DNA of 64,000 nucleotides from Oxalobacteraceae bacterium CAVE-383 (GCA_004134995.1 REGP01000002.1:558001-622000); one strand, 5' to 3'; numbered from the stretch's first letter, positions 43,773-53,896 are shown. Translations and numbers: made by a program. The notes: a model not told the origin generated them from the sequence alone.

Positions 43773-46700
43773 ATGAACGCACCCCATGAGCATCGCGCCG
43801 CCTTGCAGCCGGACGCAATTTCCCTCGACGATAAATTCACCCTGGAGCGCGGCCGCGTTTTCATGACCGGCACCCAGGCGTTGATCCGCGTGGCCATGCT
43901 GCAGCGCGAACGCGATCTCAAGAGCGGCGTCAATACCGCCGGCTTCATCACCGGCTATCGCGGGTCGCCCTTGGGCAGCGTCGACCAGACCGCCGTGAAG
44001 GCGGCAAAACATCTTGCCGCGCGGCACGTCAAATTCCATCCCGGCGTCAACGAAGACCTGGCCGCCACCAGCGTCTGGGGCACGCAGCAGGTGAATCTGT
44101 TTCCGGGCGCGCAGTACGACGGCGTCTTTTCTCTCTGGTACGGCAAAGGCCCCGGCGTCGACCGTTGCGGCGACGTCTTCAAGCACGCCAACATGGCCGG
44201 CTCTTCCGCCCATGGCGGCGTGCTGGTGGTCGCCGGCGACGACCATGCAGCCAAATCCTCCACCACCGCGCATCAAAGCGAACACATTCTCAAGGCCTGC
44301 GGCATTCCCGTGCTGTATCCGTCGTCGGTGCAGGAATATCTGGATTACGGCTTGCACGGCTGGGCCATGAGCCGCTATACCGGGCTCTGGGTGGCGATGA
44401 AATGCGTGACCGATATCGTCGAGTCAGGCATGTCGGTCGAAATCGATGCGGAACGGGTGCGAATCGCGCTGCCGGACGATTTCGCGCTGCCGGCGGACGG
44501 CCTGAATATCCGCCTGCCCGATACCGTGCTGGCGCAGGAAGTGCGGATGCATCAGTTCAAATGGTATGCGGCATTGGCATACGCGCGCGCGAACCGGCTC
44601 AATCGCATCATCTGGGACAGTCCGCATGCGCGCATCGGCATCATCACGGCGGGAAAATCCTATCTGGACACCCGCCAGGCGCTGGCCGACCTGGGCATCG
44701 ACGAGCAGGTAGCCGCCGAAATCGGCATCCGGCTGTACAAGATCGGCATGACCTGGCCGCTGGAAGCGGAAGGCGTGCGCGCCTTCGCGCAGGGGCTGGA
44801 CGAAATCCTGGTGGTCGAGGAGAAGCGCCAGATACTCGAATACCAGCTCAAGGAAGAACTGTATAACTGGCGCGGGCAGGAACAGCAGCACCGGCCGCGC
44901 GTGGTCGGCAAATTCGACGATACCGGCGAATGGAGCAATCCGCATCGCGAGGGGCACGGCCACTGGCTGCTGCCGGCCACGTATGAATTGAATCCGGCCC
45001 AGATCGCACGCGCCATCGCCAGCCGCATGGCGCATTATTTCGCCGGTCATCCGGTCGAACAGCGGGTACGGCAGCGCATCGCCTATCTGGAAGCGAAAGA
45101 GGCGGCGCTGAACGTCCATTGCGCAACGGCTCCCGATCCGGCGCGCGACCGCATTCCGCATTTCTGTTCCGGATGTCCGCACAATACCTCGACCCGATTG
45201 CCCGAAGGCAGCCGCGGCCTGGCCGGCATCGGCTGCCATTACATGGTGACGTGGATGGATCGCGAAAGCGTCACCTTCACGCAGATGGGCGGCGAAGGCG
45301 TGACCTGGGTCGGCCAGGCGCCGTTCACCAGCGAAAAACATGTATTCGCCAATCTCGGCGACGGCACCTATTTCCATTCGGGTTTGCTGGCGATACGGGC
45401 CGCCGTCGCGGCCAAGGTCAACATGACTTACAAACTGCTCTACAACGATGCCGTGGCCATGACAGGCGGGCAGCCGCTCGACGGCCCGCTGGATGTTGCA
45501 ATGATGTCGCGCCAGCTTGCGGCCGAAGGCGTGCGGCCGATCATCGTGGTTTCCGACGAACCCGACAAATATCCGGCCGATACCGATTGGGCGCCCGGCG
45601 TGACGCGCCGCCACCGCAGCGAGCTCGACGCCGTGCAGCGCGAATTGCGCGAGGTAGCGGGCGTATCGGCGATGATTTACGACCAGACCTGCGCGGCCGA
45701 AAAAAGGCGCCGCCGCAAACGCAAGGAAATGCCGGATCCTGCGCGCCGCGCCGTCATCAACGAAGCCGTGTGCGAAGGCTGCGGCGATTGCAGCGTGCAA
45801 TCGAATTGCCTGTCGGTCGAACCGGTGGAGACCGAATTCGGCCGCAAGCGCCGCATCAATCAATCGTCATGCAACAAGGATTTTTCGTGCGTCACCGGAT
45901 TTTGCCCGAGTTTCGTCACGGTGGAAGGCGGCAGCCTGCGCCAGCCGCCGCGCGTGGCGATGCCCAAGCCGCTGCGCAATGGGCCGGCAAATGCATTGCT
46001 GCCCGAGCCGCTGCTGCCGCGCCTGATCGATGCCGGCCAGCCGTACGGCATTGTCGTCGCCGGCATCGGCGGCACCGGCGTGGTGACGATCGGCCAGATA
46101 CTGGCGATGGCGGCCCATGTGGAAGGCAAGGCCTGCTCGGTGCTGGACATGAGCGGACTGGCCCAGAAGGGCGGGCCGGTCATGTCGCATGTGCGGCTGG
46201 GGGCGGACCCGGAAACCCTGTTTTCGACGCGCGTCGGCACCGGCGGCGTCGATCTGATCATCGGTTGCGACCTGATTGTCGGCGCAAGCCGCGAAGTGTT
46301 GTCGCGCATGGGCGAACGCCGCACGCATGCGGTGATCAACGTCGCCGCGGCGCCGACCGCGGCATTTGTGCGCGATCCGGACTGGCAATTTCCGGGCGCG
46401 GAAGCGGTCCGCGATATCCGGGCCGCCTGCCGCGGCATTTCCACGGTGGACGCCGGCGGCATCGTTACGGCGCTGTTGGGCGATCCGATCGGCGTCAACA
46501 TGTTCCTGCTGGGGCATGCGTGGCAGCAAGGACTGGTGCCGCTGTCGCAGCAAGCCATCCTGCGCGCCATCGAATTGAATGCGGTGTCGGTGAAAGACAA
46601 TACCCAGGCCTTCATGTGGGGACGCCAGGCGGCCCACGATCCGGCCGAGGTCATGCGGCTGGCGGCGCGCAACGGCATGGCGGCCAAGGCGGCGCCGCAG

Positions 46701-47402
46701 GTCATCGCCTTCAGGCGCATGCCTACTCTGGCGGCATCGATAGCGACGCGCGTCGAATTTCTGACGGCCTACCAGAACGCGGCCTATGCGGCGCGTTATC
46801 GCGATTTCGTGATGCGGGTATCGCACGCCGAGGCAGAAGCGATTCCGGCCGAAGGAGAAAAAGAAAGCGGAAAATCGCGGCCGCTGACGGCGGCGGTGGC
46901 GCGCTATCTGTTCAAACTGATGGCTTACAAAGACGAATACGAAGTGGCGCGGCTGTATTCGGATCCGGCATTTTCGGCCGGCATCGCCGCCATGTTCGAG
47001 GGCGACTATAAACTCCAGTTTCACTTGGCGCCGCCCTTGTTCGCCAAACGCGATGCGCAGGGCCATTTGATCAAGCAGGCCTTCGGCGGCTGGATGATGC
47101 CGGCGTTCCGGCTGCTGGCGAAATTCAGGTTTCTGCGCGGCAGTGTGTTCGACCCGTTCGGCCATAGCGATGAACGCTGCAGCGAACGGGCCTTGATCGA
47201 AGAATACCGCGCCACGATCGAAGCGCTGCTGCCGTCGCTGCGGGCCGAAAACCTGCAACTGGCGGCCGCGATTGCCGGCATTCCCGAATCGATTCGCGGC
47301 TATGGGCACGTCAAGCAATCGCACTTGAGCGCCGCGGCGGCCAAGCGCGCCGCGCTGCTGGCCGATTTCCATGCCGGCGGCGCACCGGAGAAAGCCGCCT
47401 GA
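43773..47402 (+). CDS. Indolepyruvate ferredoxin oxidoreductase, fused alpha-beta type
   Basis: A 1209-aa enzyme oxidising aryl 2-oxo acids such as indolepyruvate to acyl-CoA with reduction of ferredoxin. Domains in order: the pyrimidine-binding domain (GFITGYRGSPLGSVD); Cys motif CSGCPHN; the TPP domain (ANLGDGTYFHSG, then NMTYKLLYNDAVAMTG); a 4Fe-4S-like stretch (CEGCGDCSVQSNC); the gamma/beta domain (VVAGIGGTGVVTIGQIL, LAQKGGPVMSHVRLG); and a DUF6537-like C-terminus. The start is set by GGAG ahead of MNAPHEH. It stands alone, with no ferredoxin or regulator adjacent. A broader branched-chain or aryl substrate range is possible. Confidence 0.92.
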   Translation: MNAPHEHRAALQPDAISLDDKFTLERGRVFMTGTQALIRVAMLQRERDLKSGVNTAGFITGYRGSPLGSVDQTAVKAAKHLAARHVKFHPGVNEDLAATSVWGTQQVNLFPGAQYDGVFSLWYGKGPGVDRCGDVFKHANMAGSSAHGGVLVVAGDDHAAKSSTTAHQSEHILKACGIPVLYPSSVQEYLDYGLHGWAMSRYTGLWVAMKCVTDIVESGMSVEIDAERVRIALPDDFALPADGLNIRLPDTVLAQEVRMHQFKWYAALAYARANRLNRIIWDSPHARIGIITAGKSYLDTRQALADLGIDEQVAAEIGIRLYKIGMTWPLEAEGVRAFAQGLDEILVVEEKRQILEYQLKEELYNWRGQEQQHRPRVVGKFDDTGEWSNPHREGHGHWLLPATYELNPAQIARAIASRMAHYFAGHPVEQRVRQRIAYLEAKEAALNVHCATAPDPARDRIPHFCSGCPHNTSTRLPEGSRGLAGIGCHYMVTWMDRESVTFTQMGGEGVTWVGQAPFTSEKHVFANLGDGTYFHSGLLAIRAAVAAKVNMTYKLLYNDAVAMTGGQPLDGPLDVAMMSRQLAAEGVRPIIVVSDEPDKYPADTDWAPGVTRRHRSELDAVQRELREVAGVSAMIYDQTCAAEKRRRRKRKEMPDPARRAVINEAVCEGCGDCSVQSNCLSVEPVETEFGRKRRINQSSCNKDFSCVTGFCPSFVTVEGGSLRQPPRVAMPKPLRNGPANALLPEPLLPRLIDAGQPYGIVVAGIGGTGVVTIGQILAMAAHVEGKACSVLDMSGLAQKGGPVMSHVRLGADPETLFSTRVGTGGVDLIIGCDLIVGASREVLSRMGERRTHAVINVAAAPTAAFVRDPDWQFPGAEAVRDIRAACRGISTVDAGGIVTALLGDPIGVNMFLLGHAWQQGLVPLSQQAILRAIELNAVSVKDNTQAFMWGRQAAHDPAEVMRLAARNGMAAKAAPQVIAFRRMPTLAASIATRVEFLTAYQNAAYAARYRDFVMRVSHAEAEAIPAEGEKESGKSRPLTAAVARYLFKLMAYKDEYEVARLYSDPAFSAGIAAMFEGDYKLQFHLAPPLFAKRDAQGHLIKQAFGGWMMPAFRLLAKFRFLRGSVFDPFGHSDERCSERALIEEYRATIEALLPSLRAENLQLAAAIAGIPESIRGYGHVKQSHLSAAAAKRAALLADFHAGGAPEKAA

Positions 47403-47425
47403 CGACGCGCGTTTGCACGCCGTCC

Positions 47426-47461
47426 TTCAAGCCGACTTCCAAGCCGGTTTTCAAGCCGCCT
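47426..47461. repeat. Three tandem 12-bp repeats
   Basis: TTCAAGCCGACT, TCCAAGCCGGTT and TTCAAGCCGCCT follow one another 24 bp after the oxidoreductase stop. Non-coding; probably slippage-derived. Confidence 0.7.
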
Positions 47462-47521
47462 TCGCGGCCATCCGCATATCGCGCCTCTGTTCCCTCTGTG
47501 CATCCCCTGCACCCGATACCC

Positions 47522-47527
47522 TATAAT
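47522..47527 (+). promoter_or_regulatory. Probable -10 of the EamA transporter gene
   Basis: A perfect TATAAT lies 26 bases before the ATG at 47553. No good -35 is seen at the usual distance. It overlaps the upstream in-frame ATG at 47526, which therefore cannot be the start. Confidence 0.45.
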
Positions 47528-47552
47528 GCGGGATCTTTTTCATTGGGTGTAT

Positions 47553-48422
47553 ATGCGTCAGATTCCTTTGCGGGCAGCCGCCGCGTTGATGACCAACGCC
47601 GCGATATGGGGCACGTCCTGGACCGCTTTTCGGTTCCTGCAGGAGCATGGCCTTCACCCGCTGTGGTCGACCGCGATCATTTTTCTGATCTGCACGCTAT
47701 TGATGATTATGTTGCGGCCGGCCACGCTGCGGCAAATGCGAGGCCATCCTGAACTTCTGCTGATAGCCCTTGCCGCCGGCCTGACCAATGCCTGCTTCAA
47801 CGGCGCGGTGGCATTCGGCGATGTGATCCGGGTGATCCTGCTGTTTTACCTCATGCCGGTCTGGGCCGTCATCCTGGCGCGCCTGGTCTTGGGCGAAGCG
47901 ATCACCTCGCGTTCGCTGATGCGCATTGCGCTCGGCTTGGGCGGCGCGATGATCGTGCTGTACCAGCCGCAAGTCGGACTGCCGCTGCCGCGCGGCCTGA
48001 GCGATTGGGCGGCGATCCTGGGCGGATGCATGTTTGCGCTGAACAATGTCATGCTGCGGCGCTTTCAAAACATCTCCGACGCGGCGCGCGGCACCGCCAT
48101 GCTGGCCGGCGCATCGACATTGTCGGCACTGCTCGGCGCCCTGTTTGCCGGTCTCGGCATGATGCAATGGCCGGTCGCATTGGGTACGGCGCTGCTGCCT
48201 ACGTTGATATTGTGGTCGCTGCTGTTCATGGTTGCCGTGACCTGCCTGCAATACGGGATGTCGCGTTTGCCGGCCAACATCAGTTCGCTGATCATGCTGA
48301 CCGAAATCCTGGCCGGCACGCTTTCGGCCTGGGCCCTGGGCGCGGCCGAGCTGCGGCCGCAGGATCTGATCGGGGGCGCATTGATTATTTCCGCGCCGTG
48401 GCTGATTCGGGATAAAAAATAA
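47553..48422 (+). CDS. EamA/DMT family transporter
   Basis: A 289-aa inner-membrane protein with about ten transmembrane helices in two EamA repeats (LMTNAAIWGTSWTAFRFLQEHG... and WAAILGGCMFALNNVMLRRFQ...). PVWAVILARLVLGEAIT and SSLIMLTEILAGTLSAWALGAAELRPQDLIGGALI are the conserved ends of each repeat. The family exports small metabolites or amino acids; the substrate is unknown. The ATG at 47553 is preferred because the TATAAT box overlaps the earlier one. The TPR/OGT gene follows after 22 bp. Confidence 0.88.
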   Translation: MRQIPLRAAAALMTNAAIWGTSWTAFRFLQEHGLHPLWSTAIIFLICTLLMIMLRPATLRQMRGHPELLLIALAAGLTNACFNGAVAFGDVIRVILLFYLMPVWAVILARLVLGEAITSRSLMRIALGLGGAMIVLYQPQVGLPLPRGLSDWAAILGGCMFALNNVMLRRFQNISDAARGTAMLAGASTLSALLGALFAGLGMMQWPVALGTALLPTLILWSLLFMVAVTCLQYGMSRLPANISSLIMLTEILAGTLSAWALGAAELRPQDLIGGALIISAPWLIRDKK

Positions 48423-48444
48423 ACTGAGAAATTGGGATTCAAAC

Positions 48445-50448
48445 ATGTCAAAGCAAAAACCGGTGCCGACCGTTGCCTCGGTTCGTTCCGCCGCCGAACT
48501 ATACGAATCCGGAAAGCTGAATAAGGCAAAGCGCATTCTTTTGCAATGCCTGGAAGAATCCCCGCAAGAATTCGAAGCGCTGCGCCTGCTTGGATTTATC
48601 GCGGGGCGGCAAAATGAATACGCCTCGTCGGCGCAATATCTGCAACGCGCCGTGGAAATACGGCCGACGTTCACAGAAGGCTGGTACTACCTGGGCAAAT
48701 GTTTTGAGCAATTGAAGAAGTTGGAAAACGCGGTGGTGGCCTATGACAAGGCAATACAACTTTACCCGGATTTTTTCGAAGCGCATCACGACCGGGGCCA
48801 TGCGTGTTTTAATCTGAGGCGTTTTGACGACGCGATTTCGTCCTTGGCCGTCGCCTGCAAGCTTTTGCCGGCCTCGGCGGATTCCTGGTTATATCTTGGC
48901 GCGGCCTACGGCGAAAAGAACAATCATGCCGCGGCGATCGAATGCCTTGAACGCGTCCTTATTCTTTCGCCCCAGAATCTTATCGCCTTGGGATCCCTCG
49001 CGAATGCCTATGCGGCGCTATCGATGCATGTTGAAGCAGTCAGGGTCTACGAGAAAATGCTTGTCGTGAATCCTGACGAAAAATTGGTGCGCGGATACAT
49101 TTTTTATATAAAAATGTATTTGGCCGATTGGTCCGATTATGAGGCCGAGAAACAATTCTTCACCGATGAAGCCGGCCACGGCGCGCCTCGCATTACGCCG
49201 TTTATCGCTGCGGCAATTTCCGATTCGCCAAAACTGCAGCTTCAAATAGCATCCCGGCATGGCGCGGCGTTTCGGCAGAAGCCGATTGAGAAGCGCCAAC
49301 ACGATAAGCCTCACGACAAGATCAGACTGGCTTACCTGTCCTCCGATTATCACGCGCATGCAACATCCGTTCTGATGCTGGATATCCTGAAAAACCACGA
49401 CCGCGATAAATTTGAGGTCATGGGGATATCGTTCGGCCTGGATCAATTCAGTGATTTGACAAAAGATATACGATCTTCTTTCGACCAGTTCATCGATGTA
49501 AAGGGAAAGACAAACCACGAGGCGGCGGCATTGCTTCGCGATCTGGAGATAGATATTGCCGTCGACCTTAAAGGCTATACGTTTAATGCCCGGCCTGAAA
49601 TACTTGCGTACAGACCCGCACCGATACAAGTCAATTATTTGGGCTATCCGGGCACCATGGGCGTGGATTTTATCGACTATTTAATCGCCGACAAATTCGT
49701 CATTCCGGAAGATGAGCAAGCCTTTTATTCGGAGTCGATTGTCACCCTCCCCGGCAGTTATCAGCCAAACGGCCGCAACCGGCCGGCATCGGCAACAGCG
49801 ACCAACCGAAAAGCCCACGGCCTTCCGGAATCGGGCATCGTATTCTGTTCATTCAACAGCCCGTACAAGAATAATCCCGCCACCTTCGATCTCTGGATGG
49901 CGCTGTTGCGGAAAGTGGAAAACAGCGTTCTTTGGCTGCTCTCGGAATCAAAACAATTTGAAGCCAATTTATGCGCAGAGGCGGCCAGCCGGGGCATCGA
50001 TTCCAGTCGTCTCGTCTTTGCCGGAAAGGTTCGGTTCGACGCGCATCTGGCGCGCTTCTCCCTTGCCGACATTTTCCTTGATTCCCTGCCTTACGGCGCT
50101 CACACAACCGCCAGCGATGCCCTATGGGCAAATGTCCCGGTGGTGACATGCGTCGGCAGCACTTTCCCTGGACGGGTCGGGCAAAGCGTCCTGGAAGCCT
50201 TGGAAATGCCCGAGCTTATTACGCATTCCTTGCCGGAATATTTTGATCTTGCCTATGAATTGGCTACCGATCCCGAGATGCTGCGGGATATCCGGGAAAA
50301 AATAGCCGGCAAGGTGAAAACCTCCCGGCTATTCGATGCAAGACGCTACACAAAAGAATTGGAACAGGCGTATTCGGAGATGGTAAAAATTCATCAGGCA
50401 GGCAATTCGCCGCGCAACATCATTGTTCCCGATTTGCTTGGGGAGTAA
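48445..50448 (+). CDS. TPR protein with O-GlcNAc-transferase-like (GT41) domain
   Basis: A 667-aa protein. The N-terminal part (about residues 10-200) holds tetratricopeptide repeats (FEALRLLGFIAGRQNEYASSAQYLQRAVEI; AVVAYDKAIQLYPDFFEAHHDRGH). The C-terminal part from about 290 matches the SPINDLY/OGT-like region: KIRLAYLSSDYHAHATSVL, DLKGYTFNARPEILAYRPAPIQVNYLGYPGTMG and PYGAHTTASDALWANVPVVT. Bacterial members often glycosylate surface proteins, but the acceptor is unknown here. Base composition and codon use are AT-richer than neighbours, suggesting acquisition. It converges with the cyclase, with 7 bp between stops. Confidence 0.87.
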   Translation: MSKQKPVPTVASVRSAAELYESGKLNKAKRILLQCLEESPQEFEALRLLGFIAGRQNEYASSAQYLQRAVEIRPTFTEGWYYLGKCFEQLKKLENAVVAYDKAIQLYPDFFEAHHDRGHACFNLRRFDDAISSLAVACKLLPASADSWLYLGAAYGEKNNHAAAIECLERVLILSPQNLIALGSLANAYAALSMHVEAVRVYEKMLVVNPDEKLVRGYIFYIKMYLADWSDYEAEKQFFTDEAGHGAPRITPFIAAAISDSPKLQLQIASRHGAAFRQKPIEKRQHDKPHDKIRLAYLSSDYHAHATSVLMLDILKNHDRDKFEVMGISFGLDQFSDLTKDIRSSFDQFIDVKGKTNHEAAALLRDLEIDIAVDLKGYTFNARPEILAYRPAPIQVNYLGYPGTMGVDFIDYLIADKFVIPEDEQAFYSESIVTLPGSYQPNGRNRPASATATNRKAHGLPESGIVFCSFNSPYKNNPATFDLWMALLRKVENSVLWLLSESKQFEANLCAEAASRGIDSSRLVFAGKVRFDAHLARFSLADIFLDSLPYGAHTTASDALWANVPVVTCVGSTFPGRVGQSVLEALEMPELITHSLPEYFDLAYELATDPEMLRDIREKIAGKVKTSRLFDARRYTKELEQAYSEMVKIHQAGNSPRNIIVPDLLGE

Positions 50449-50455
50449 GCAGGTT

Positions 50456-51577
50456 CTAACCCTTCAGCTGCGTGTCCGATACCACCCGGTTGCGTCCGTT
50501 TTGCTTGGCCTGATAGAGCGCCTTGTCGGATTGGGCGATCAATTGATGCATCAGCGCCGGCGCCGCGTCGCGCATGCTGGGCTCCACCGTGGCCACGCCG
50601 ATCGATACGCTGCTGTGGAGCTTGCCGCTGCCGGATTTGCTGGCCCCTTTGTAGGCGATCGGTTGCGAAGCGATGCCGCCGCGGATGCGTTCGGCGATCT
50701 GCAGCGCGGCGGCATGGCCGGTCTGCATCAGCAGGACGATGAATTCCTCGCCGCCGAAACGCGCCAGCGCGTCGTTGATCCGCAAATGCTGCTTGATCCG
50801 GTTCGCCACTTCGCACAACACTTCGTCGCCGGCCTGATGGCCGACGCTGTCGTTGATCTTCTTGAAAAAATCGATATCGATATACAGGCAGGATAGCTGG
50901 CTCTGCTGGCGCTGCGCCTGGTTGAGTTCGGCCAGCAGGCGCTGTTCGATATAGCGCCGATTGCTCACGCCGGTCAGCGGATCGGTCAGGCCGACCTGTT
51001 TCAGGCGTTCGTTGTTGATGACGTTTTCGATACAGATGGCAATGAAGGATGCCAGGCGTTCGATGAAATCGGTGGCCAGATGCGCGGAAAAACGCTTCGC
51101 CACGGCGCTGCCCAGCGCCAGGAATCCAATCGGCTCATGCTGCCGCAGCAGCGGCAGGACGGCGACGCTGGCCGGCGGCGTCTCTCCGGGAAAAAAGCCT
51201 TGATGCCGCACCGCGTCGTAGGCCGCCAGCGCGGGCTTGCGCAGCGTCGCGAGATCGGGGCCGAGCTGTTCGCGGTAATCGAGAAAATGCAGGCGCGGAA
51301 TCTGTTCCGGGTGCACTTTCAATTGCGACAGAATGTGCCGGATATCGTGTTTGGTGTCGTACAGGAACAGATTGTTGGACTGCAGATCGAATGATTCCAG
51401 CATGCCGTTGAGCAGAATATCGAGCAGATCCGGGAAGCCGTCGGCGTCGAGCAGGCGGATATCGAAGGCCTGATGCCGTTGCATGATCTGTTGATTGATG
51501 CGCGCCTGTTCCAATAAATCCTGGAAAGCGGCCTGCAACTGCTCATGGTCTTCCAACAATTGATCGCGGTCCATCAT
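50456..51577 (-). CDS. Diguanylate cyclase with DUF484-like sensor domain
   Basis: A 373-aa cytoplasmic protein. The N-terminal coiled coil (DRDQLLEDHEQLQAAFQDLLEQARINQQ) leads into a GAF/DUF484-like sensor (SVAVLPLLRQHEPIGFLALGSAVAKRFSAHLATDFIERLA). The C-terminal GGDEF domain starts at DPLTGVSNRRYIEQRL and has the active-site motif GGEEF with LYIDIDFFKKINDSVGHQAGDEVL. It should make cyclic di-GMP from two GTP. No RxxD inhibition site was clearly seen before the GGEEF. The start is MMDRDQLLED. Confidence 0.92.
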   Translation of the reverse strand: MMDRDQLLEDHEQLQAAFQDLLEQARINQQIMQRHQAFDIRLLDADGFPDLLDILLNGMLESFDLQSNNLFLYDTKHDIRHILSQLKVHPEQIPRLHFLDYREQLGPDLATLRKPALAAYDAVRHQGFFPGETPPASVAVLPLLRQHEPIGFLALGSAVAKRFSAHLATDFIERLASFIAICIENVINNERLKQVGLTDPLTGVSNRRYIEQRLLAELNQAQRQQSQLSCLYIDIDFFKKINDSVGHQAGDEVLCEVANRIKQHLRINDALARFGGEEFIVLLMQTGHAAALQIAERIRGGIASQPIAYKGASKSGSGKLHSSVSIGVATVEPSMRDAAPALMHQLIAQSDKALYQAKQNGRNRVVSDTQLKG

Positions 51578-51664
51578 GGTGGCAGTCGGTAGTTGAGAAA
51601 TACTTCTTATGTTATTACGACAAATCCTCAGCAATATTCAGGCCAACTGCAGCAATATCATCGC

Positions 51665-52522
51665 TTACGCGGTAAAAAAACGATCCTGCATCTGTTCCAG
51701 CCCCAGCGTCTGCAATACCTCGGCCAGCCGTTCGCGCGGACGCTTGGTCGGCAGGTTTTTCTGGCGCGCAATGATCAATTCGTTCTTCATCGAATGTTCC
51801 CATCCGACCAGTTCGGTGACGCTGACCTGGTATCCATGCGCTTCCAGCTGCAGGCAGCGCAGTACATTGGTGACCTGGCTGCCGAATTCGCGCGTATGGA
51901 GGGGATGGCGCCAGATTTCGGTCAGCGCCGTCCTGGCCAGCGTGGCGCCCTTGTTTCGATTCAGCACGGACGCCACTTCGGCCTGGCAGCAAGGCACCAG
52001 CACGATGTAGGCCGCGTTCTTTTTCAACGCGAAACGAATCGCATCGTCGGTGGCGGTATCGCAGGCGTGCAGTGCGGTGACGATATCGATGTGCGCCGGC
52101 AGGCGGTCCGATTCGATGGATTCGGCGACCGACAGATTGACGAACGACATGCCGGGAAACGCGAGGCGCGCCGCCAGCTCCTGCGATTTGCGCACCAGTT
52201 CGTCGCGCGTTTCGATGCCGTAGATGTGCGACGCGCCGCCCAGCGCCTTGAAAAACAGATCGTAGAGAATGAAGCCCAGATAGGATTTGCCCGCCCCGTG
52301 ATCGACCAGCCGGATGGCGTCCTGGCGCTGCTGCAATTCCTGGAGCAGGGGTTCGATGAACTGGAACAGGTGGTATACCTGCTTCAGCTTGCGGCGGCTG
52401 TCCTGGTTCATCTTGCCGTCGCGCGTGAGGATATGCAGCTCTTTGAGCAGCTCGATGGACTGGCCGGGCCGGATGTCGTTGGCATCCGGCGCCGGGGCGG
52501 CGCCCTTTTTTTTACCGTTCAT
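51665..52522 (-). CDS. SAM-dependent methyltransferase (Methyltransf_32-like)
   Basis: A 285-aa class I methyltransferase. The SAM-binding loop is IRLVDHGAGKSYLGFILYDLF, the acidic strand end IYGIETRDELV, and the later motifs IVTALHACDTATDDAIRFAL and YIVLVPCCQAEV. The HACDTATD and PCCQ patterns are those of the Methyltransf_32 family, often RNA- or protein-directed. The substrate is unknown. It is 32 bp downstream of ychF on the same strand. Confidence 0.82.
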   Translation of the reverse strand: MNGKKKGAAPAPDANDIRPGQSIELLKELHILTRDGKMNQDSRRKLKQVYHLFQFIEPLLQELQQRQDAIRLVDHGAGKSYLGFILYDLFFKALGGASHIYGIETRDELVRKSQELAARLAFPGMSFVNLSVAESIESDRLPAHIDIVTALHACDTATDDAIRFALKKNAAYIVLVPCCQAEVASVLNRNKGATLARTALTEIWRHPLHTREFGSQVTNVLRCLQLEAHGYQVSVTELVGWEHSMKNELIIARQKNLPTKRPRERLAEVLQTLGLEQMQDRFFTA

Positions 52523-52554
52523 GGCGTGGGCCGGCCGGCATCGCAGCAGCTCTT

Positions 52555-53646
52555 CTATACATTGAACAGGAAATTGAGCACGTCGCCGTCCTTGACGACA
52601 TATTCCTTGCCTTCGGCGCGCATCTTGCCGGCTTCCTTGGCGCCGGTTTCGCCCTTGTAGGCGATGTAGTCTTCATACGCGATGGTCTGGGCGCGGATGA
52701 AGCCGCGCTCGAAATCGGTATGGATGACGCCGGCGGCCTGCGGCGCGGTGGCGCCGATCGGCACCGTCCACGCGCGCACTTCCTTGACGCCGGCGGTGAA
52801 GTAGGTCTGCAGACCGAGCAGCGAAAAGCCGGCGCGGATCAGGCGGTCCAGGCCGGGTTCGTCCAGGCCCATGTCGGCCAGGAACGCACCCTTGTCGGCA
52901 TCGTCCAGATCGGCGATCTCGGCTTCCAGGGCGGCGCAGATCGCGACCACGGGCGCATTTTGCGACTTGGCATAGGCGGTCAGCTGGTCCAGCAGCGGAT
53001 TATCGGTGAAGCCGTTGTCGGCCACGTTGCCGACGAACATCGCCGGCTTGGCGGTAATCAGGCACAAAGGCTTGATCAGCGCCATTTCCTCGGCGTCGAG
53101 ACCGGCCGAGCGCACCGGCTTGGCGTCGTTCAGATGCGGCGTGATGCGTTCGAGCACGTCAAGCAGCTTGATCGCATCCTTGTCGCCGGCGCGGGCTTTC
53201 TTGTTCTCGCGGTGGATGGCTTTTTCGACCGCCGACAGATCGGCCAGCGCCAGTTCGGTCTGGATCACTTCGATATCGTCGAGCGGATTGACGCGGCCGG
53301 CGACGTGGATCACGTTGTCGTCTTCGAAGCAGCGCACCACATTGACGATGGCATCGGTTTCGCGGATGTGCGCCAGGAACTGGTTGCCCAGGCCTTCGCC
53401 CTTGGATGCGCCGGCCACCAGTCCGGCGATGTCGACGAATTCGACGGCGGCCGGCAGGATGCGCTCAGGCTTGACGATGGCCGCCAGCGCCTGCAGGCGC
53501 GGATCGGGTACTTCGACGATGCCGACGTTCGGCTCGATCGTGCAAAACGGATAGTTCTCGGCGGCAATGCCCGCTTTGGTCAGGGCGTTGAAGAGCGTCG
53601 ATTTTCCGACGTTGGGGAGTCCGACGATGCCGCATTTGAGGCTCAT
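52555..53646 (-). CDS. ychF: Redox-regulated ATPase YchF
   Basis: A 363-aa Obg-related P-loop protein that prefers ATP to GTP and binds ribosomes. G1 is [15 protein letters not shown], the switch region is [19 protein letters not shown]3 is [17 protein letters not shown], and the C-terminal TGS-like part ends [16 protein letters not shown] helical coiled insertion follows G3 as usual. It negatively affects oxidative-stress defence in E. coli. It is divergent from mla, with 278 bp between. Confidence 0.96.
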   Translation of the reverse strand: MSLKCGIVGLPNVGKSTLFNALTKAGIAAENYPFCTIEPNVGIVEVPDPRLQALAAIVKPERILPAAVEFVDIAGLVAGASKGEGLGNQFLAHIRETDAIVNVVRCFEDDNVIHVAGRVNPLDDIEVIQTELALADLSAVEKAIHRENKKARAGDKDAIKLLDVLERITPHLNDAKPVRSAGLDAEEMALIKPLCLITAKPAMFVGNVADNGFTDNPLLDQLTAYAKSQNAPVVAICAALEAEIADLDDADKGAFLADMGLDEPGLDRLIRAGFSLLGLQTYFTAGVKEVRAWTVPIGATAPQAAGVIHTDFERGFIRAQTIAYEDYIAYKGETGAKEAGKMRAEGKEYVVKDGDVLNFLFNV

Positions 53647-53890
53647 GGTGCAAATCTTTCACAATCAAAACCGCGATTGTATCAATTCCCCCTGCGCCAT
53701 GCTGCTCTAAAGCAGGGCGAAATCCGGCGCGTTGCCGATTACCGGCCGTCCTGGCGTTCCCGATTTGCCGAAATGCCGATGTGCGGCTTCGGCAGCGCAT
53801 CGGCAATATAAAAGGGCCGAGGTTGCGGCATCGGAGAGACACCTTCAAGACAAATGTGGCAGCCTCCAGCGGAAATGTAACTTTTTGCCT

Positions 53891-53896
53891 TACAAT
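53891..53896 (+). promoter_or_regulatory. Possible -10 of the mla operon
   Basis: TACAAT lies 29 bases before the proposed TTG start of mlaF. A -35 box is not evident. Confidence 0.35.
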
